Assembly (NCBI GenBank): GCA_030407085.1
Contig: CM059582.1
Coordinates: 74,900,001-74,964,000, forward strand
From: Trichopria drosophilae
Lineage: Eukaryota; Arthropoda; Insecta; Hymenoptera; Diapriidae
Direction of reading: 5' to 3'
Length of the DNA: 64,000 nt
The notes under the pieces are model-generated. The model saw only the letters and a list, made by a program, of their open reading frames with translations, was not told the origin of the DNA and ran no database searches. Below, piece by piece: positions 57,762 through 64,000 of the stretch; position 1 is the stretch's first letter, and every line of letters begins with the position of its first letter. A program made the position numbers and the translations under genes.

Positions 57762-59772
57762 TTTATTTCTCATTCCATACTCAAAATGCCAGGAATTGCT
57801 TAAAAAATTTTAAACATGCATGAAGCGGGATGAACTTTAGACCTGAAAATAATAACATATGACATACGAGAAATGATTCAAATTCATAATACGGTTATTC
57901 GCACTTGTTTTTAATCATTTTCGATTTCTTTTCGCTCATAAATCTAGTATGCAGAATCTTTTGTAAATTAAAAAATGCATTTTCAAGATCGTTTCAACAT
58001 CACATTTGAGAAAAGATTGCTTACTTTTTCGTAGAATTTCAGAAGCCACAAAATGTCCATTTTCAAGCTATGCTTCAAGCAGGCCTTAGTTGTGTGTGAT
58101 CTCATAGGCACCAATGTTGGACTTTTTTTTCTATGAAGGTGTTTCCGAAATTGTGGGCCAGTTGAGTGCTTACAATGTATGTTGTCATAATAAATAAATA
58201 AATAAATTTGTATGTTATTTTATTTGAAATTTGTACTCTAGTTTCAAATACATGAAATGAATATATGCTCTTATCTAAATAGTCTCCATTTATGATAAAC
58301 ATCTCCTTATCTTTTCTTAAACAGCTCTTTTTATTTAATTTAAAACTGTATCCAAAACAATTATATATATATCAGTTTCATCATCACCATTTCAAGGATT
58401 GAAAATTCTTTTCTTTATTATATGATCAGCTAAAATAAGTTCACCAGTTGTTAACGAAAGCTGATTAGGGGGTCCAGGTATCGCGCTCTGTAATTTTTCA
58501 TTTTATCAAATAAAATATTTGTGCCGGGTCTTAAAAGGGTAGTCGCGAAAACTATGTTCAGAGCACCTGGTGAAAAGGAACACTGATGTTGAGGTCCAGG
58601 TCTTCCGCTCCATAATATTTTTATCTATTAGTTATAACACTTTGGTCGCACTTGGAGGTAATTTCTAGGTCAAATAATCTACTCGGATTTATATATGTAT
58701 TGAGTAGAGATACCTGCAAACAAGGGCACTACACGAGTATGTTACGCAATGCAAAATCTAGGATTCATGTAAACGGCAACACTATAACAAACAAAACATA
58801 TCCAAGAAATTCTAAGGATTTATACGTTCTTAATTTACATGAAGTTTACATTTTCAAAAATACGATATTACACATAGCATTTTTTATCAACAATTGTATA
58901 TTAGCAAAAATGAGTGGAATCCCACAAAAAACACTTCTTGTAAAAAAACTCGCCAAGTTCTTATTAGAAAAACATAATTACCACAAAAAAATGATATCAG
59001 AATTAAATTATGTACAATTATAAGGCCATATTCTTATTCTATAAAAAGCAGTGAAATCATGTAATAAGACCAAGTTCTTTCTAATGAATAAAACTATCCT
59101 TTAATGCAATATACAATAATTTGGAAATAAAATTTTGCGCACATTTCGAACACCACAAAATTGTTCAAGAAATTTCTTTGAAATCAAAGTAATTCTTATC
59201 ATTTGTTTAATGAAATTACCATTTAATAAAAAATGTTATTAATGAATTTAATGAACTTTAAAAATCGATGCAATATCATCAATAATATACACATTGGCTC
59301 TTATTCCAAGCATTCCACAACTGGCTTGTCAAAAACTTGGCTGCCCTTTTAGCCAAGTTTTTCGGAGAATCTTGGTCCCCGAAGAATGGTCCCCATTTCG
59401 AAGTGTCTTGCAATTTTCAGAATACATGCATTAGTTTGTTAGTCAATCTTCTATAATATTAATCTACTTCAGTCTGAATATTCACGTCATTTTCTAAGAA
59501 TTTCTCCCTTCCATATGAAATCCGATAGCCAAACGTCCCTTTCCTTCCGTCGATTTTGGCCCGGAGCCGCTACCTTGGTAAAGGCTGGTAGGAGTATCTC
59601 CTACCCTGAACCAGCTACCTGGGAAAAGGAAAATGAAACCATGCTGTTTTCTTTTTTCCAAAGGCATCGCCTTCCCTGACATTTCTTGTTACAATAGGTA
59701 CGTAAGAGATTCAATACTATTTGCTGTAGACGGTAATATATATTTTTTTGTTGTATCACTACTAATTACATC
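57762..59772. other. AT-rich intergenic DNA
   Basis: Contains one ~200-bp repeat copy (57845-58030), a GGTCCAGGT-type short direct repeat (58471 and 58592), and one small ORF (58652-59023) described separately. Otherwise nothing recognisable. Confidence 0.4.
58652..59023 (+). CDS. small unrecognised ORF
   Basis: 123 codons in an AT-rich setting, starting at an alternative or ATG-like codon. A hydrophobic middle (H-I-A-F-F-I-N-N-C-I-L) and Lys-rich C-terminus. No family recognised and no homologue in the window. It could be the broken end of a transposon gene or simply a chance frame. Confidence 0.2.
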   Translation: MEVISRSNNLLGFIYVLSRDTCKQGHYTSMLRNAKSRIHVNGNTITNKTYPRNSKDLYVLNLHEVYIFKNTILHIAFFINNCILAKMSGIPQKTLLVKKLAKFLLEKHNYHKKMISELNYVQL

Positions 59773-60642
59773 ATGGTACTGACTGCTGATGAGCGTCAAA
59801 TTGTAAAAGGCGAAAGAAATTACAGTGCATCTTGCAGTATGTTAACTGACGTACACATTCATGAATTTAACAAATTATTAAAAGAATGTACTCCATACAA
59901 TATGCAATCGACCTTACTTATACAAGTTCCTGAACAAATTGAAGCGATTTCAACTGATCAAGACTACCTTCAAATATTATTTTCAGGCGATGAAAAGTTT
60001 GGTCATTGGATATGCATATGGTACAAAAACCATACGCTACATGTTTATGACAGTTTAAATTTAAAACAATTAAATAACGATCAACAAACTTTTATATTTA
60101 AATTATTTCCTAATATTAAAGGCATACGTGTAATTTACGAAGAAGTTCAAAACCAGACAAATAATTGGGATTGTGGAGTTTATGCAATTGCATTTGCTAT
60201 ATCTATAACATTTGACATTTGCCCTTGTAAAGTGGAATTCCATAGCGGAATGCGTGATCCTTTACTAAGTATATTTGATGATACTCAAATACGTATGTTT
60301 CCTGGCCATTATGATATATCTAAAAATATATTGTGGGATCTGGACAAGTATCAAAAATCAAATACTGTTGTCAACAAAATTACAAATATCAAGACAAATA
60401 CTAATTTTCTAAACATCAATCCAATTGCTGGCAATTCAAGAACAGTCAATAAATACATTAGTAATAAAAACCAAGTAAAGAGCAATAACAATGTTAACTT
60501 AGAAATGAAACGTAATAATGAAATTACAAATGAGAAACCTAAAGCTATGGGGACCGATTCCATCTCAAATCGACCAGGTGAAATTGGTTGGAAATTCGAA
60601 ATCATGTTTTTTATGATTTTTATTGTTTTATTGCTCAAATAA
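59773..60642 (+). CDS. Ulp1-like (C48) cysteine protease, probably transposon-derived
   Basis: Intact 289-aa ORF. Catalytic residues fit the Ulp1/SENP order: H78 in F-G-H-W-I, D93 in V-Y-D-S-L, Q128 and C134 in N-N-W-D-C-G-V-Y-A. The N-terminal ~75 residues look like the substrate-side part of the fold. From ~205 the chain is Asn/Lys-rich and low in complexity, and it ends with a hydrophobic stretch (M-F-F-M-I-F-I-V-L-L-L) that may be a membrane anchor or may come from repeat sequence overlapping the end. Such proteases occur in several insect transposon families and would cleave SUMO-like or polyprotein substrates. No transposase is seen beside it. Confidence 0.65.
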   Translation: MVLTADERQIVKGERNYSASCSMLTDVHIHEFNKLLKECTPYNMQSTLLIQVPEQIEAISTDQDYLQILFSGDEKFGHWICIWYKNHTLHVYDSLNLKQLNNDQQTFIFKLFPNIKGIRVIYEEVQNQTNNWDCGVYAIAFAISITFDICPCKVEFHSGMRDPLLSIFDDTQIRMFPGHYDISKNILWDLDKYQKSNTVVNKITNIKTNTNFLNINPIAGNSRTVNKYISNKNQVKSNNNVNLEMKRNNEITNEKPKAMGTDSISNRPGEIGWKFEIMFFMIFIVLLLK

Positions 60643-61115
60643 AGAGACCCGTATTTTTTTATTTCGCGAAAAAAAATTTTTCGCAAAGTTATGAGCACTT
60701 GAAAATTTCACCATTTTTATAAATTCTGTATGGATTCGCCGGGAATTTTTTTTCAAACCTCTCTATCTTCGTTAAAATTCAATGTTTTAACATTCTGTTT
60801 TTTGAGATTGGTAGTGCTTGAAATGTTCTTCCATTGCATTTTTTGAATTTTGCAAAATTTCGAAAATTTACAAAATGGCGGCTATTTTTTGAAACATCAA
60901 AAAACTCGATTTTCTCGAAAACATCATTTTTTTAAAATTTTTTTGTGAGTAGGCAATATAAAAAGGAAATGTTTCCAATAGGTTTCAACTGCGCTAAAAC
61001 GCCGTGAGAGAGTCAGAAATTTTTTTTCTGAAAAAATAATGAGCGTTTATCCTGTTGATGCAGCACCGTAATTAGTTGGAAAAATACAAAGAGATTTTTA
61101 ATTTATATATATATA
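60643..61115. other. AT-rich intergenic DNA
   Basis: A- and T-homopolymer-rich; no gene. Looks like repeat-derived sequence. Confidence 0.4.
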
Positions 61116-61126
61116 CAGGGTGGCCG

Positions 61127-61606
61127 ATTTATCTGAAGACATCGAAATATCTCGAGAACTATGCACAGAATCAAAAAAGTTGTAGGATGAAAGTTGTTCA
61201 ACACGCAGGGGGGCATCCAGTGATAATTAAATTTACCCCCTCCCCCATCCCCTGGAGGTGGAGTGGGGGCAAAAACAATAAAACTTAAATAGGAACCCCC
61301 TTTTTTTATTGCAGATTTGGATTCTCCGGAAAAAAGTACACGAATTTGACCTAGGAGCTATTGCATTTTGGTTCACAGGTGGTGCTGTAATCGATAAAAA
61401 TCCAAATTTATCCGAAGACATTGAAATACCTCGAGAACTATGCACAGAATCAAAAAAGTTGTCGGATGAAAGTTGTTCGACCCGAAGGGGGGCATCCAGT
61501 AATAATGAAATTTACCCCCTCCCCCATCCCCTGGGGGTGGAGTGGGGGCAAAAACAATAAAACTTAAATAGGAACCCCCAGTTTTTACTGCAGATTTGGA
61601 TTCTCC
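61127..61606. repeat. left inverted-repeat arm with ~279-bp tandem duplication
   Basis: Two direct copies of the unit, the second incomplete, each with the GAAGACAT(C/T)GAAATA, CCCCCTCCCCC and AATAGGAACCCCC blocks and ending at GATTTGGATTCTCC (61315 and 61595). Confidence 0.85.
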
Positions 61607-61782
61607 AATATTGATAATTTTCGCCCGGGTAGCGGATATGGAATACGGTCATTCTGACAAAGCCGGGAAAAAATACATTTAGCGTTACCCAGGAACAACG
61701 ACGTGGACGTAGTATTTTTCTGTTTCCTTTGGGGTGCTTGTTTTACGTGAGTCCCCTTGCCTCTCACTGTCTCACTGTTCAC

Positions 61783-62874
61783 TTACTTGAGTAAGTGTTC
61801 GAAATGTTGACCTTCCACTTCAATGCATTTATTTATTCTTTCTTGAATTGACTTTATACATGATAGAATCATATCTGCAGAAATTTCTGCGCAAGCAGTT
61901 CTTATGCGTTCCACCATGTTTTCACGAGTCGTTGGTACTTGTTCATAAACCTTACCTTTTAGGTAACCCCATAGGAAGAAATCCAGATATGTTAGATCAG
62001 GTGACCTCGCAGGCCAATTAATGGGGCCACCTCTACCAATCCACCTACCATTGTAATCACGGTCTAGTATTTCCCTTGCTACTCTTGAAAAATGTGCTGG
62101 GCAACCATCATGCTGAAACCACATTGTCCGTCGGACGTCCATAGCAACATCTTCAAGTAGTAATGATACTTCTTGTTCTAGGAAATCTCGATATTTTGTT
62201 CCATTCAAATTACCTTCAATGAAATAAGGACCAATGAGTTTATTTCCTATGATTCCACACCAAACGTTCACCGACCAAGGACGTTGATGATTAACTTGTC
62301 GTAACCAATGGGGATTTTCTACGCTCCAATAATGCATATTATGCCTATTGACGCCACCATGGTTCGTGAATGTAGATTCATCTGAAAATAATACATTAGC
62401 AAAGAAATTGTGGTTCGTTTGCATTTTTTTAAATGCCCATTCACAAAACACCACGCGGTTATGAAAATCATCGCCATCTAGTTCCTGGTGCAGTGAAATG
62501 TGATATGGGTGAAACTTATGACGATGCAATATTCTTTGAATACTGTCTCTGGAAATGCCGGAATCGCGATGTAATTGTCGTGTGCTTACATGTGGATTTT
62601 GGTGAATAGCTGCTAGTACAGCTACTTCGTTAGCTTCTCCTGTAACTGTTAATCTTCGCTTCCTTTTTTTCATTTGTACGCTGCCATCAGAGTGAAAGGC
62701 ATTCACAACTTTGTAAAAAAAAGAACGCGAGCGAGCATTATCTGGAAAACGCTCAGCATACAACGCAACAGCATCGTCAATATTCCTCTTACATTCACCA
62801 TAAATAAGAATCATTTCGATTTTTTCGGGAACTGTAGCAGGATTCATTTTTAACTTGCAATTCGATTTAAGCAA
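61783..62874 (-). CDS. mariner transposase, DD41D (rosa group)
   Basis: Intact 363-aa ORF. Helix-turn-helix-type DNA-binding region in residues ~20-125. Catalytic Asp residues D165 (F-S-D-E-S-T-F), D256 (Q-H-D-G-C-P-A-H) and D298 (S-P-D-L-T-Y-L-D-F-F-L-W-G); 41 residues separate the second and third, the DD41D spacing of the rosa group. It would cut and paste the element at TA sites. M11 (ATG at 62844) is the more usual-looking start. The open frame suggests recent activity or possible activity now. Confidence 0.9.
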   Translation of the reverse strand: MLKSNCKLKMNPATVPEKIEMILIYGECKRNIDDAVALYAERFPDNARSRSFFYKVVNAFHSDGSVQMKKRKRRLTVTGEANEVAVLAAIHQNPHVSTRQLHRDSGISRDSIQRILHRHKFHPYHISLHQELDGDDFHNRVVFCEWAFKKMQTNHNFFANVLFSDESTFTNHGGVNRHNMHYWSVENPHWLRQVNHQRPWSVNVWCGIIGNKLIGPYFIEGNLNGTKYRDFLEQEVSLLLEDVAMDVRRTMWFQHDGCPAHFSRVAREILDRDYNGRWIGRGGPINWPARSPDLTYLDFFLWGYLKGKVYEQVPTTRENMVERIRTACAEISADMILSCIKSIQERINKCIEVEGQHFEHLLK

Positions 62875-63706
62875 TGAAGGGTAGACAAAAAATAGTCACG
62901 TAAACGGAAAGTTGTTATTCTAAAAGCAAAGTGACCTCCGACCGAATTACTACCCATACAATGGACTTCAAAAACAGTCTTACACTGAGAGACCGTGAAT
63001 ACTAAATTTTAATATGGGGATTAGAAAGTCGTGATATCCATTTACTTCCCTTCAGGAAAGTAGAGAAAAATGTAGGTGAACTGGTTACGTGTGACTCAAC
63101 TTATGTATAAAATGATATGCTACTTTATTTTCGAGTTATGTCGCCCTCTAGCGTTATGTAACAGAACCGGCGCCGGTGATGGCCGAAATGCAAGCGATGT
63201 ACATGTATGAAACCACGTGAGTTCTCTCGGGGTCCGGTAGATGGCGACGAAATCCCCAAATGAAGTAAGAGTTTCGTTTTGTTTAATAGAAGCTGGTTTG
63301 ACCGTCAATGCTCAGCTTATTTATTCTCATTTCGGAAAAAAACATACAGAGAGAGAATGAATGAGCTGAGTGAAGGGACATGACGCGTTTTTTAATGGAT
63401 TGCGTGATGTCCTCTTTTTGTTTATTAAATAATAAATTTAAAACCTAAAATGTAATTTTACTGAAGGTAGAAAACTTATTTATAAAATTGCTTCCATATT
63501 GTATGCACAATTTTTATGTAATCAGTTTTGATTTTTAATATGAAGAATATCAATTATTCATAATCTTAATTTTTCGAATGGACATTATTAAAATTTCATA
63601 TTCAGAATAATAATTTTCGCAATTGATATTACTAAATTCTAATATTAAAAATTCTAATATTAGAATTTTTAATATTAAATTTTCATAAAGGGATCAAATT
63701 GTCCCT
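62875..63706. other. mariner internal non-coding DNA
   Basis: Upstream side of the transposase; no gene. It becomes very AT-rich after 63400 and includes a perfect 38-bp palindrome at 63640-63677. Confidence 0.5.
63640..63677. repeat. perfect 38-bp palindrome
   Basis: Self-complementary around TTCTAATATTAGAA; every base from 63640 pairs with its partner to 63677. Confidence 0.9.
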
Positions 63707-64000
63707 ATTTGCCCCCTAGATGCCCCCCTTCGTGTCGAACAACTTTCATCCGACAACTTTTTTGATTCTGTGCATAGTTCTCGAGGTATTTCAATGTCTT
63801 CAGATAAATTTGGATTTTTATCGATTACAGCGCCACCTGTGAACCAAAATGCAATAGCTCCTAGGTCAAATTGGTGTACTTTTTTCCGGAGAATCCAAAT
63901 CTGCAATAAAAACTGGGGGTTCCTATTTAAGTTTTATTGTTTTTGCCCTCACTCCACCCCCAGGGGATGGGGGAGGGGGTAAATTTCATTATCACTGGAT
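63707..64000. repeat. right inverted-repeat arm of mariner
   Basis: Reverse complement of ~61222-61490 with few mismatches; continues past the window end. Confidence 0.85.

Larger units (their letters stand above)
61116..64000 (-). mobile_element. rosa-type (DD41D) mariner with long inverted repeats
   Basis: Left end CAGGGTGGCC at 61116. The left arm contains two direct copies of a ~279-bp unit (61127-61405 and from 61406). The right arm, 63707-64000, is an inverted copy of about 61222-61490 and runs off the window. Between the arms lies an intact transposase on the minus strand. The shared arm sequence (blocks such as CTCGAGAACTATGCACAGAA and TTTACCCCCTCCCCCATCCC) is highly similar, suggesting recent origin. 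The outer right end is not visible. Confidence 0.75.

Noticed and set aside
55005..58060. CRISPR-like array
   Set aside because: Copies are irregularly spaced, about 200 bp long, diverged and partly inverted; the host is a eukaryote.

Overview
This window is almost entirely mobile-element DNA from an arthropod nuclear genome, most likely an insect and plausibly a hymenopteran such as an ant. The basis is the mix of element families: Maverick/Polinton DNA-virus-like elements, RNase-H-bearing and CR1-like LINEs, Gypsy LTR elements, a rosa-type (DD41D) mariner and a CACTA-like transposase. Intergenic DNA is AT-rich with GT, CT and TA microsatellites, and some genes have GT-AG introns. The species cannot be named from the sequence, and I recognise no conserved host housekeeping gene.

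Layout. Positions 1-14779 hold the right part of a Maverick (copy A). Minus-strand genes are a conserved Maverick protein (cut by the window start), a pX-like protein and an intact packaging ATPase. A 5.4-kb LOA/I-group LINE is inserted at 2734-8133 with an 11-bp target-site duplication. Then come an unrecognised minus-strand gene and a broken protein-primed DNA polymerase B on the plus strand. A degraded CACTA-like transposase lies at 16383-18427. A damaged Gypsy element spans 19073-27222; its RT domain is missing and a ~1.4-kb foreign GC-rich block sits in the middle. A CR1-like LINE (29023-33767) has an intact PHD-finger ORF1 and lies between two TC microsatellites.

Positions 34444-47361 hold a second Maverick (copy B) in the same orientation. 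It has adenain-like protease, an unknown conserved gene, major capsid, basic PW-like protein, penton-like minor capsid, chromodomain integrase, a conserved Maverick protein and a pX-like remnant on the minus strand. Divergently transcribed on the plus strand are a three-exon gene and PolB. Genes are packed as in a virus, with gaps of 1 to 100 bases or short overlaps. Copy B lacks the ATPase; most of its large genes carry one in-frame stop each, while protease, the PW-like gene and the three-exon gene are open.

The right part contains a LINE ORF1 fragment (47405-48600), a 5'-truncated Gypsy on the minus strand (51806-54990), AT-rich DNA with dispersed direct and inverted repeats and a TTAA-bounded element (54991-59500), an intact ORF for an Ulp1-like cysteine protease (59773-60642), and a mariner with an intact DD41D transposase and long, internally duplicated inverted repeats that run off the window end.

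How the genes fit together: the Maverick set (PolB, integrase, protease, ATPase, two capsid proteins, small basic proteins) is what a self-replicating, integrating, virion-forming element needs. Neither copy here is complete or undamaged. The most interesting observation is a spliced gene immediately upstream of PolB whose first exon is exactly 319 nt in both diverged copies and whose exon phases suggest it may be an N-terminal extension of PolB.
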